A DNA stretch of 64,000 bases from Liolophura sinensis (taxonomy: Eukaryota; Mollusca; Polyplacophora; Chitonida; Chitonidae). Shown here one piece after another: positions 33,280-44,757 of the stretch. How positions within the stretch are numbered: the stretch's first letter is position 1; every line of letters begins with the position of its first letter. A model generated the notes under the pieces. That model did not search any database and was not told the origin of the DNA. It saw only the letters and a program-made list of their open reading frames with translations. The stretch is taken from positions 3,843,991-3,907,990 of the forward strand of contig NC_088297.1 of the NCBI RefSeq assembly GCF_032854445.1. Direction: 5' to 3'. A program made the position numbers and the translations under genes.

Positions 33280-33290
33280 ACGTGGTTAAA

Positions 33291-33724
33291 TGTATAGGCT
33301 GCGTGTACATATATATGGCGCTTCATAACTATATTTGCCACTTTAGAACAGATGGACCCATGCTACAGACGGAGTAATTATAATTCCTCAGGGTCTTAAT
33401 AATAAATTATCATACTTGCTTTAGAAAATCTATAAACCTAATCACCGCCAAGTTAAAGAATTAATCCAGGGTATGCTGTGTGACGCCTGAAGTCGAATGC
33501 ATAGACCATTGAGAGGGTTTATTCCCAAGCCAATGGAGTTAAAGGTTAATAGCTATAGCTATAACGAGTCATTTGTCAGCAGGAGGTGATAAATTCCTTT
33601 ATATCACAGCAGGCTGTATAGTTGTATTGATCGGATATATATATACGTATGCAATGCACAGAAAAAAGAATGCATGTACTGAGTATATGAAAAGCTTGTC
33701 AAGAGCCCCTAATGGGTGAGACAG
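33291..33724. other. non-coding, nothing recognised
   Basis: AT-rich; no gene recognised. Confidence 0.45.
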
Positions 33725-33809
33725 ATAAAGTGATGACTCGTTGCAATAGTCACGCTGGACTTTGGCCGTGCAGTGAGGTCGCGGGTTTGAATCCAGTCCT
33801 GGCTCGTGA
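33725..33809 (+). mobile_element. SINE family 4 tRNA-like head
   Basis: CAGTGAGGTCGCGGGTTTGAATCCAGTCCTGGCTCGTGAC carries a B-box-like GGTTTGAATCC. The rest of the SINE is absent, and the 38-bp minisatellite begins directly after it. Confidence 0.65.
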
Positions 33810-36800
33810 CGGACCCTTTTTGTTTTAATGTGTTTGAGTGTGTTTAGACAACAGAGCCTTTTGGTTTTAATGTGTTTGAGTGTGTTTAGACAACGGAGGA
33901 TTTTGTTTTTATGTGATTGGGTGTGTTTAGACAACAGGCCCTTTTTGTTTTAATGTGTTTGAATGTGTTTAAACAACCGAGCCTTTTGGTTTTAATGTGT
34001 TTGAATGTGTCTAGACAACCGAGCCTTTTTGTTTTAATGTGTTTGAGTGTGTTTACACAACGGAGCCTTTTGGTTTTAATGTGTTTGTGTGTATTTAGAC
34101 AACGGAGCCTTTTGGTTTTAATGTAATTGAGAGCATTTAGACAACGGAGCCTTTTGGTTTTAATGTGTTTGTGCTATGACAACGGAGCTTTTTGGTCTTA
34201 ATGTGTTTGTGTTATGACAACGAAGCCCCTTTTTTAATGTGTTTGTGTGTGTTTAGACAACGGAGCCTTTTTGTTTTAATGTGTTTGTGTTATGACAACG
34301 GAGACTTTTGGTTTTAATGTGTTTGTGTTCTGACAACGGAGCCTTTTTGGTTTAAATGTGTTTGTGCTATGACAACGGAGAGCCTTTTCGTTTTAATGTG
34401 TTTGTGTTATGACAACGGAGCCTTTTGGTTTAATGTGTTTGTGTTCTGACAACGCAGCCTTTTTGTTTTAATGTGTTTGTGTTATGACAACAGAGCCATT
34501 TTGGTTTAATGTGTTCGTGTTATGACAACGCAGCCTTTTTGTTTTAATGTGTTTGTGTTCTGACAACGGAGCCTTTTGGTTTAATGTGTTTGTGTTCTGA
34601 CAACAGAGCCTTTTGGTTTAATGTGTTTGTGTTATGACAACAGGGCCTTTTTGGTTTAATGTGTTTGTGTTATGACAACGGAGCCTTTTTGGTTTAATGT
34701 GTTTGTGTTCTGACAACGGAGCCTTTTTGGTTTAATGTGTTTGTGTTCTGACAACAGAGCCTTTTTGGTTTAATGTGTTTGTGTTATGACAACAGAGCCT
34801 TTTTGGTTTAATGTGTTTGTGTTATGACAACGGAGCCTTTTTGGTTTAATGTGTTTGTGTTATGACAACGGAGCCTTTTTGGTTTAATGTGTTTGTGTTC
34901 TGACAACGGAGCCTTTTGGTTTATGTGTTTGTGTTCTGACAACGGAGCCTTTTGGTTTAATGTGTTTGTGTTCTGACAACGCAGCCTTTTGTTTTAATGT
35001 GTTTGTGTTATGACAACGGAGCCTTTTTGGTTAATGTGTTTGTGTTCTGACAACGCAGCCTTTTTGTTTTAATGTGTTTGTGTTCTGACAACGGAGCCTT
35101 TTTGGTTTAATGTGTTTGTGTTATGACAACAGAGCCTTTTTGGTTTAATGTGTTTGTGTTATGACAACAGAGCCTTTTTGGTTTAATGTGTTTGTGTTCT
35201 GACAACGGAGCCTTTTTGGTTTAATGTGTTTGTGTTATGACAACAGAGCCTTTTTGGTTTAATGTGTTTGTGTTATGACAACGCAGCCTTTTTGGTTTAA
35301 TGTGTTTGTGTTATGACAACGGAGCCTTTTTGGTTTTAATGTGTTTGTGTTCTGACAACGGAGCCTTTTGGTTTAATGTGTTTGTGTTCTGACAACGCAA
35401 CCTTTTTGTTTAATGTGTTTGTGTTATGACAACAGAGCCTTTTTGTTTTAATGTGTTTGTGTTTATGACAACGGAGCCTTTTGGTTTTAATGTGTTTGTG
35501 TTCTGACAACGGAGCCTTTTTGGTTTTAATGTGTTTGTGTGTATTTAGACAACGGAGCCTTTTGGTTTTAATGTGTTTGTGCTATGACGACGGAGCCTTT
35601 TGGTTTTAATGTGTTTGTGTTATGACATCGGAGCTTTTTGGTTTTAATGTGTTTGTGTTATGACAACAGAGCCTTTTTGGTTTAATGTGTTTGTGTTATG
35701 ACAACGGAGCCTTTTTGTTTAATGTGTTTGTGTTATGACAACGGAGCCTTTTTGGTTTAATGTGTTTGTGTTCTGACAACGGAGCCTTTTGGTTTAATGT
35801 GTTTGTGTTCTGACAACGCAACCTTTTTGGTTTAATGTGTTTGTGTTATGACAACAGAGCCTTTTTGGTTTAATGTGTTTGTGTTATGACAACGGAGCCT
35901 TTTTGGTTTAATGTGTTTGTGTTATGACAACGGAGCCTTTTTGGTTTAATGTGTTTGTGTTCTGACAACGCAACCTTTTTGGTTTAATGTGTTTGTGTTA
36001 TGACAACGAAGCCCTTTTTTAATGTGTTTGGGTGTGTTTAGACAACGGAGCCTTTTGGTTTTAATGTGTTTGTGTTATGACAACAGAGCCTTTTTGGTTT
36101 GATGTATTTGTGTTATGACAACGGAGCCTTTTTGGTTTAATGTGTTTGTGTTATGACAACGGAGCCTTTTGGTTTTAATGTGTTTGTGTTATGACAACGG
36201 AGCTTTTGGTTTTAATGTGTTTCTGTTATGACAACGGAGCCTTTTTGTTTTAATGTGTTTGTGTTCTGACAACGGAGCCTTTTTGTTTTAATGTGTTTGT
36301 GTTATGACAACGGAGCCTTTTGGTGTTAATGTGTTTGTGTTATGACAACAGAGCCTTTTTGGTTCAATGTGTTTGTGCTATGACAACGGAGCCTTTGGTT
36401 TTAATGTGTTTGTGCTATGACAACGGAGCCTTTTGGTTTTGATGTGTTTGTATTATGACAACGGAGCCTTTTGGCTTTAATGTGTTTGTGTTATGACAAC
36501 GGAGTCTTTTGGTTTTAATGTGTTTGTGTTATGACAACAGAGCCTTTTTGGTTTTAAATGTGTTTGTGTTCTGACAACGAGCCTTTTGGTTTAATGTGTT
36601 TGTGTTCTGACAACGCAACCTTTTTGGTTTAATGTGTTTGTGTTATGACAACAGAGCCTTTTTGTTTTAATGTGTTTGTGTTATGACAACGGAGCCTTTT
36701 GGTTTTAATGTGTTTGTGTTCTGACAACGGAGCCTTTTTGGTTTTAATGTGTTTGTGTGTATTTAGACAACGGAGCCTTTTGGTTTTAATGTGTTTGTGC

Positions 36801-39800
36801 TATGACGACGGAGCCTTTTGGTTTTAATGTGTTTGTGTTATGACATCGGAGCTTTTTGTTTTAATGTGTTTGTGTTATGACAACAGAGCCTTTTTGGTTT
36901 AATGTGTTTGTGTTATGACAACGGAGCCTTTTTGGTTTAATGTGTTTGTGTTATGACAACGGAGCCTTTTTGGTTTAATGTGTTTGTGTTCTGACAACGG
37001 AGCCTTTTGGTTTAATGTGTTTGTGTTCTGACAACGCAACCTTTTTGGTTTAATGTGTTTGTGTTATGACAACAGAGCCTTTTGGTTTAATGTGAATGTG
37101 TTTGTGTTATGACAACGGAGCCTTTTTGGTTTAATGTGATTTTGTGTTATGACAACGGAGCCTTTTTGGTTTAATGTGTTTGTGTTCTGACAACGCAACC
37201 TTTTTGTTTAATGTGTTTGTGTTATGACAACGAAGCCCTTTTTTAATGTGTTTGGTGTGTTTAGACAACGGAGCCTTTTGGGTTTAATGTGTTTGTGTTA
37301 TGACAACAGAGCCTTTTTGGTTTGATGTATTTGTGTTATGACAACGGAGCCTTTTTGGTTTAATGTGTTTGTGTTATGACAACGGAGCCTTTTGGTTTTA
37401 ATGTGTTTGTGTATGACAACGGAGCCTTTTGGTTTTAATGGTATTTTCTGTTATGACAACGGAGCCTTTTTGTTTTAATGTGTTTGTGTTCTGACAACGG
37501 AGCCTTTTTGTTTTAATGTGTTTGTGTTATGACAACGGAGCCTTTTGGTGTTAATGTGTTTGTGTTATGACAACAGAGCCTTTTTGGTTCAATGTGTTTG
37601 TGCTATGACAACGGAGCCTTTTGGTTTTAATGTGTTTGTGCTATGACAACGGAGCCTTTTGGTTTTAATGTGTTTGTGCTATGACAACAGAGCCTTTTTG
37701 GTGTAATGTGTTTGTGTTATGACAACGGAGCCTTTTAGCTTAATGTGTTTGTGTTATGACAACGGAGCCTTTTGGTTTTATTGTGTTTGTGTTCTGACAA
37801 CGGAGCCTTTTGGTTTTAATGTGTTGTGTGTATTTAGACAACGGAGCCTTTTGGTTTTAATGTGTTTGTGCTATGACGACGGAGCCTTTTGGTTTTATGT
37901 GTTTGTGTTATGACATCGGAGCTTTTTGGTTTTAATGTGTTTGTGTTCTGACAACGGAGCCTTTTTGGTTTTAATGTGTTTGTGTGTATTTAGACAACGG
38001 AGCCTTTTGGTTTTAATGTGTTTGTGCTATGACGACGGAGCCTTTGGTTTTAATGTGTTTGTGTTATGACATCGGAGCTTTTTGGTTTTAATGTGTTTGT
38101 GTTATGACAACAGAGCCTTTTTGGTTTAATGTGTTTGTGGTTATGGACAACGGAGCCTTTTTGGTTTAATGTGTTTGTGTTAGGACAACGGGAGCCTTTT
38201 TGGTTTAATGTGTTTGTGTTCTGACAACGGAGCGTTTTGGTTTAATGTGTTTGTGTTCTGACAACGCAACCTTTTTGGTTTTAATGTGTTTGTGTTATGA
38301 CAACAGAGCCTTTTTGGTTTAATGTGTTTGTGTTATGACAACGGAGCCTTTTTGGTTTAATGTGTTTGTGTTATGACAACGAGCCTTTTGGTTTAATGTG
38401 TTTGTGTTCTGACAACGCAACCTTTTTGGTTTAATGTGTTTGTGTTTGAACAACGAAGCCCTTTTTAATGTGTTTGGGTGTGTTTAGGACACGGAGCCTT
38501 TTGGGTTTAATGTGTTTGTGTTATGACAACAGAGCCTTTTTGGTTTGATGTATTTGTGTTATGACAACGGAGCCTTTTTGGTTTAATGTGTTTGTGTTAT
38601 GACAACGGAGCTTTGGTTTTAATGTGTTTGTGTTATGACAAACGGAGCCTTTTGGTTTTAATGTGTTTCTGTTATGACAACGGAGCCTTTTGTTTTAATG
38701 TGTTTTGTGCTATGACAACAGAGCCTTTTTGGTGTTAATGTGTTTGTGTTATGACAACGGAGCCTTTTAGCTTTAATAGTGTTTTGTGTTATGACCAACG
38801 GAGCCTTTTGATTTTGATGTGTTTGTGTTATGACAACGGAGAGTTTTGGTTTTAATGTGTTATGACAACGGAGCCTTTTTGGTGTTAATGTGTTTGTGTT
38901 TGACAACAGAGCCTTTTTGGTTCATGTGTTTGTGCTATGACAACGGAGCCTTTTGGTTTTAATGTGTTTGTGCTATGACAACGGAGCCTTTTGGTTTTAA
39001 TGTGTTTGTGCTAGGACAACAGAGCCTTTTGGTGTTAATGTGTTTTGTGTTATGACAACGGAGCCTTTTAGCTTTAATGTGTTTAGCTTAATGTGTTATG
39101 ACAACGGAGCCTTTTTGGTGTTAATGTGTTTGTGTTATGACAACAGAGCTTTTTGGTTCAATGTTTTGTGCTATGACAACGGAGCCTTTTGGTTTTAATG
39201 TGTTTGTGCTAGACAACGGAGCCTTTTGGTTTTTAATGTGTTTGTGCTATGACAACAGAGCCTTTTTGGTGTTAATGTGTTTGTGTTATGACAACGGAGC
39301 CTTTTAGCTTTAATGTGTTTGTGTTATGACAACGGTGCCTTTTGATTTTGATGTGTTTGTGTTATGACAACGGAGAGTTTTGGTTTTAATGTGTTTGTGT
39401 TCTGACAACGGAGCCTTTTTGGTTTAAATGTGTTTGTGCTATGACAACGGAGAGCCTTTTCGTTTTAATGTGTTTGTGTTATGACAACGGAGCCTTTTGG
39501 TTTAATGTGTTTGTGTTCTGACAACGCAGCCTTTTTGTTTTAATGTGTTTGTGTTATGACAACAGAGCCTTTTTGGTTTAATGTGTTTGTGTTATGACAA
39601 CGCAGCCTTTTTGTTTTAATGTGTTTGTGTTCTGACAACGGAGCCTTTTGGTTTAATGTGTTTGTGTTCTGACAACAGAGCCTTTTTGGTTTAATGTGTT
39701 TGTGTTATGACAACAGGGCCTTTTTGGTTTAATGTGTTTGTGTTATGACAACGGAGCCTTTTTGGTTTAATGTGCTTGTGTTCTGACAACGGAGCCTTTT

Positions 39801-41170
39801 TGGTTTAATGTGTTTGTGTTCTGACAACAGAGCCTTTTTGGTTTAATGTGTTTGTGTTATGACAACGGAGCCTTTTTGGTTTAATGTGTTTGTGTTATGA
39901 CAACGGAGCCTTTTTGGTTTAATGTGTTTGTGTTATGACAACGGAGCCTTTTTGGTTTAATGTGTTTGTGTTCTGACAACGGAGCCTTTTGGTTTAATGT
40001 GTTTGTGTTCTGACAACGCAACCTTTTTGGTTTAATGTGTTTGTGTTCTGACAACGCAGCCTTTTTGTTTTAATGTGTTTGTGTTATGACAACGGAGCCT
40101 TTTTGGTTTAATGTGTTTGTGTTCTGACAACGCAGCCTTTTTGTTTTAATGTGTTTGTGTTGTGACAACGGAGCCTTTTTGGTTTAATGTGTTTGTGTTC
40201 TGACAACGGAGCCTTTTGGTTTAATGTGTTTGTGTTATGACAACAGAGCCTTTTTGGTTTAATGTGTTTGTGTTATGACAACGGAGCCTTTTTGGTTTAA
40301 TGTGTTTGTGTTATGACAACGGAGCCTTTTTGGTTTAATGTGTTTGTGTTCTGACAACGGAGCCTTTTTGGTTTAATGTGTTTGTGTTATGACAACAGAG
40401 CCTTATTGGTTTAATGTGTTTGTGTTATGACAACGCAGCCTTTTTGGTTTAATGTGTTTGTGTTATGACAACGGAGCCTTTTTGGTTTTAATGTGTTTGT
40501 GTTCTGACAACGGAGCCTTTTGGTTTAATGTGTTTGTGTTCTGACAACGCAACCTTTTTGGTTTAATGTGTTTGTGTTATGACAACAGAGCCTTTTGGTT
40601 TTAATGTGTTTGTGTTATGACAACGGAGCCTTTTGGTTTTAATGTGTTTGTGTTCTGACAACGGAGCCTTTTTGGTTTTAATGTGTTTGTGTTATGACAA
40701 CGGAGCCTTTTAGCTTTAATGTGTTTGTGTTCTGACAACAGAGCCGTTTGGTTTAATGTATTTGTGTTATGACAACAGAGCCTTTTTGTTTTAATGTGTT
40801 TGTGCTATGACAATGGAGCCTTTTGGTTTAATGTGTTTGTGTTATGACAACGGAGCCTTTTGGTGTTAATGTGTTTGTGTTATGACAACAGAGCCTTTTG
40901 GTTTTAATGTGTTTGTGTTATGACAACGGAGTCTTTTGGTTTTAATGTGTTTGTGTTATGACAACGGAGCTTTTTGGTTTAAATGTGTTTGTGTTATGAC
41001 AACGGAGCCTTTTGGTTTTAATGTGTTTGTGTGTATTTAGACAACGGAGCCTTTTGGTTTAATGTGTTTGTGTTATGACAACGGAGCATTTTGGTTTTAA
41101 TGTGTTTGTGTTCTGACAACGGAACCTTTTGGTTTTAATGTGTTTGTGTTATGACAACAGAGCCTTTTGG
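33810..41170. repeat. 7.4-kb minisatellite, ~38-bp unit, ~190 copies
   Basis: Consensus ACAACGGAGCCTTTTTGGTT + TAATGTGTTTGTGTTATG (38 bp, range about 36-42). The main variants are TTATG/TTCTG before the junction, CGGAGCC/CAGAGCC/CGCAGCC/CGCAACC, and a T-run of 4-5. The first few units at the left edge are a 42-bp form with GTGTGTTTAGACAAC. Because 38 is not divisible by 3, all open frames here drift and are not genes. Higher-order duplications are described under findings. Confidence 0.97.
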
Positions 41171-41627
41171 ATAATTCTACATCAAATCTGATATATTACA
41201 TTTAACATCACTGTATTTTTTTAAGCAAGGTCTACATTTGCCATGGTACTTGGGAGCGTTGAGTTGCTATTGTTTAAGCATTTACATGAAAAGTTAGAAG
41301 AAAACCCTACAGAGGTAAACTGACAAGATGCCAAGTTTCAGATAATATGTGTGACCATTAGTCAACAATCACACTGTCGTCACTGCTCTGGTTTTATATG
41401 TGATGTAGTTTTTGTTATTTTACTTTATCCAAATCCAGTTTTTTAAAATAATACAAGACGTACAAGCAATCGTGATGTATAGGAGGGGAGGGGCGGGGGA
41501 GGCAGGTACATGCCAAAATATATTATACTTGATATGATTATATCAACAATATATGCTTATAAATGCCTTAAATGTGTGCTCATTTCATTAAGGTGGCCAT
41601 TCACTGGAACGGTTTTCTATCGATAGC
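41171..41627. other. non-coding flank of the minisatellite
   Basis: AT-rich with a G-rich tract at about 41481-41501; no gene recognised. Confidence 0.5.
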
Positions 41628-41865
41628 ACCTATCAGGAGCTTTGACGTGTCGTCTGCCGGAACGCTGCTCTTACCTGTCAGGGTCTTTGACGTGTCGTCT
41701 GCCGGAACGCTGTTCTTACCTATCAGGAGCTTTGACGTGTCGTCTGCCGGAACGCTGTTCTTACCTGTCAGGGGCTTAACTGACGTGACGTTTCTTCGGA
41801 ACGCTGTTCTTCCCTGTCAGGGGCTTAACTGAGGTGACGTTTCTTCGGAACGCTGTTCTTCCCTT
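41628..41865. repeat. tandem array, 45-50-bp unit, 5 copies
   Basis: Three 45-bp units ACC.(T/G)TCAGG..CTTTGACGTGTCGTCTGCCGG-AACGCTGTTCTT are followed by two longer units with GGGGCTTAACTGACGTGACGTTTCTTCGGAACGC. It produces an open frame of 86 codons that is repeat-derived. Confidence 0.9.
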
Positions 41866-42309
41866 CTATTTGGAGAGTTGTGCCCAACGAAATGACAAGG
41901 AGCCGATTATTCCCAAACTTTGAGCTTTGAAAAAGGGATTCAACATTGGTTTGGGAGGGGCACGAAGACAAATTTCAAGAAATGGCGAGCTACATGCTAT
42001 CAACAATCAAAAGGTAATTGGCTTTACATTAATATGCATGTTCTTGGGAAGTGAATTTGTTTAGCCTTTTACGCAGTGTTAAACTCGTTAATTGAAGATT
42101 GAACTTGTTTTCCACCAATATGATGAGCAAATCTGTGCGTCACATGGACGTGGGATGGTTCACCAGTAACTTGCCATGAATCGGAGGTTTATGCCGTGCA
42201 CTTGGGATTCCACCATCCATAAAAAAATACGGCATCGTGTGTAAGTGAAAAAAATTTTAGTGTGGCATGAAACAACCATCAAATAAGTAAATACATCTCC
42301 ACCCCTGCA
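41866..42309. other. non-coding, nothing recognised
   Basis: No coding signal or repeat recognised. Confidence 0.45.
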
Positions 42310-42650
42310 TTTTGTGATGTCGACCAATACGGGTTCCAAATCGGCCAATACGATTTTCAACTCCACCAATACATCTCGGCCAATACGGCTTCCAGCTCGG
42401 CCAAAACGGTTTTCAACTCGGTCAATACGACTTTCAACTCGACCAATACAACTCTATCAATACGGCTTTTAGGTCGGCCAATACGGCTTTTATGTCAGCC
42501 AATACGGCTTTGAACTCAGCCAATACGGCTTTGAACTCGGACAAAAAGGGCTTTCAATGCGACAAATACATCTCGGCTAATAACGGCTTTCAACTCACCC
42601 AATCCGGCTTTTAACACGGCCAATACAACTCGGCCAATACAGCCTTAATT
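42310..42650. repeat. tandem array, ~19-21-bp unit (CGGCCAATACGGCTTT-CAACT)
   Basis: About 16 imperfect units of (T)CGGCCAATACGGCTTTCAAC with variation in length. Confidence 0.9.
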
Positions 42651-42849
42651 GCTCTGGGTTTCTGTAAAACCCGGTCGTATTGACTGTATTCAGGCATTGG
42701 AATCCATAGCCAAATAATAAAATAGGGCGCATAATCACATGTATAAGCATATAGGTTCATTTCTGTGGGCTTTATATAGAAAGAGCTGCAAATTACGCAA
42801 TAGTATGCCATTAGCAATTACAATGAGCGTTTACTTTTCTCCAACCTAC
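42651..42849. other. non-coding spacer
   Basis: Nothing recognised. Confidence 0.45.
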
Positions 42850-43215
42850 GAGACCGGCCCGGATAGCACAGTTGGTAGAGCGTCCGCTTCGGGACCGGTA
42901 GATCCAGGATCAATCCTTGATCGAGTCACACCTAAGACTTTAAAAGAGGAAGTTGTAACTTCCTCGCTTGGCGTTCAGCATGAAGGGGATAGTGCAACGA
43001 CTAGTTGACCCGTATTAGTATAATGGCTCGGGCGGGGCGGCTTACTTGCCTTCGGTAAGTCGTCTCAGTGAAGCAGCACTAAATAAAAGAGCGGTGGAAA
43101 TCTGTCCTGCAACAAGGGGGCACATTATACGTACATGCACCCTAATGATTCCTTCGTCGTCATATGACTGAAAAATTGTTGAGTACGACGTTAAACCCCA
43201 AGCACTCACTCACTC
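42850..43215 (+). mobile_element. SINE family 2, full length with 11-bp TSD
   Basis: Head GGCCCGGATAGCACAGTTGGTAGAGCG and B-box GGATCAATCC, body, and tail AGTACGACGTTAAACCCCAAGCACTCACTCACTC. The direct repeat CTCCAACCTAC lies at 42839-42849 and 43216-43226. The head folds like a tRNA acceptor/D-arm by eye. This is the reference copy of family 2 here and looks young. Confidence 0.95.
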
Positions 43216-43607
43216 CTCCAACCTACACTATCAGTTTATCAACAAAGGATCAAGGATTCAAAATATTATATGTAACTTTACATATTTAGTTTCGTCGTCT
43301 TGATTAAAACATTAAGAAGGCATACATTTGACAAACTGTAAATACATGTACTATTTTCTCCGCTATTAGCATGGAGCTGTAAAATTTAGCTTTACTCGTG
43401 GGCCCTATGCAGGATGGCGTACGTGAGTTTCGTCCCTTGTGTCAGCAGGTACGCGTTGGTCTGCTATTTACATGCCTGTGCAGCCTTTAATTGCCATGCA
43501 CCTGCCACTGCATAGGTGTAACTTTCACCCAGTTTGCTCGCCGTGCCTCACAGTTTGACACGTGAGCTGTTTCTGACGGTGTGTGGTCACTTGCCACATT
43601 ACACAAG

Positions 43608-43657
43608 ATGAGCCGCGATGTGGGACGGGGAGTATTGTTACCATACACTAGCCAAAG
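43608..43657 (+). CDS. candidate short first exon, unidentified
   Basis: ATG at 43608 (context ACAAGATGA) opens 16 codons, MSRDVGRGVLLPYTSQ, ending at AAAG|GTGGGT in phase 2. The flanks 43420-43650 are GC-richer than the surroundings. It cannot be joined in frame to the CIMIP5-like exon at 44758. Possibly the first exon of a small gene whose other exons I could not find, or chance. Confidence 0.28.
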
Positions 43658-44409
43658 GTGGGTGCAAATGTATAGGCTAGTGGAAAGACAGATTTTGTCT
43701 TTTCTTTGTGTATGAATAAATAATTTATAGGCCTGAATGCCTATACGCTACGCATCGGATCACTTAGTCTTCATACATGTTTCTGACCCTTTAAGTCTTT
43801 GTGTTCAGCTTATATCTGTTTAGTCAATATCCAGGACCCCCCACACAGTATGGCGAGTAATTAAGGACATACATGCATTGCTCAACAATTAAGTCGTCAT
43901 TTGCCGGTACAAATAACCTGGTAGGACTACATATGCGTACACCCTTCAGTGACACATCTAAAATGCGTGTATGAACATATCTCCAGTACCATGGTGCATT
44001 TCATGTAGGCCTACCACATATATGGTGAAATAGCGGCTACCGGTATATATTTTGTCTAGCGTGTTGTAGCTCTAATATACATTGCATTATACAATTAAGC
44101 TAGGAAAGCAATTTAGTCAAAAGACATGGTAGCGTATATAGGTCTATAGACTTGTCTATAAGGGTACATCATGGCCATTTAATTGCGGGCATTAAAACTG
44201 GCTTACAAAAAGCTTTGTATTGTCATTAACTATGAAGATCAACACTGTTTAGTCTGCGAGAAGCAAATCTTTACATAAAACATTCATCACAAACAAAGAG
44301 CACTGACGTGTTGGTGAGTTTATTGCGCATGATCTATCGGACGACACGCAATGGTGACATTCTATCTCCCAACACGCACGTGTCTTGTCTCTCAAGAGAT
44401 GTCAATATG
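43658..44409. other. non-coding, upstream of the CIMIP5-like gene
   Basis: AT-rich, no repeat recognised. From about 44300 GC content rises and open frames occur on both strands, typical of promoter-proximal DNA. Confidence 0.4.
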
Positions 44410-44424
44410 GTAACCAATGGCAAC
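44410..44424 (+). promoter_or_regulatory. RFX X-box-like site
   Basis: GTAACCAATGGCAAC is two inverted RFX half-sites with a 3-nt spacer; the right half GGCAAC is perfect and the left has one mismatch. It lies 334 bp upstream of the start of the CIMIP5-like gene. RFX factors drive ciliary genes in animals (established); function at this site is inference. Confidence 0.5.
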
Positions 44425-44757
44425 GCGTACACAAAAATATCGACGTCACCAAACTCCACGTGCAAATGTGAAAAGACACTGGGTCGAAAATTGATTTTCG
44501 GATCGATTTTGACGGTAGTCTTTTCACTGACATTGCCTGATTTTGGGGCGGATAGATGTCGACTTGTCATAACTGTCTCTGGAAGCATTGAGATTGCAAT
44601 TAGCAGAGATTCCTTCCTTTTGTGCGCGTTTTGTGTGCACTTGACTATAAATCGACATGACGCTTGCTCGCGACATTTTGTCTTGAAAATATGACAGCCC
44701 AGCAGTCCCTCTCTGTCTCCGTGCATTCATTGTGTCTGTAAACTGTTAGGAGACAAA

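Noticed and set aside
33599-34126. Open frames of 60-110 codons in and beside the minisatellite
   Set aside because: They follow the repeat, appear on both strands and shift frame with every unit.
33810-41170. CRISPR-like regular repeat array
   Set aside because: Units abut with no unique spacers, the unit is 38 bp with drift, and the genome is animal. It is a minisatellite.
42850-42925. tRNA gene
   Set aside because: A- and B-box-like sequence is present, but it is the head of a SINE with a long body, a CACT tail and target-site duplications. The same head recurs at 9661, 17914 and 27358.
44308-44726. 130-codon frames on both strands
   Set aside because: Fully overlapping opposite-strand frames with no splice sites or recognised motifs; the stretch is better read as promoter DNA of the CIMIP5-like gene.
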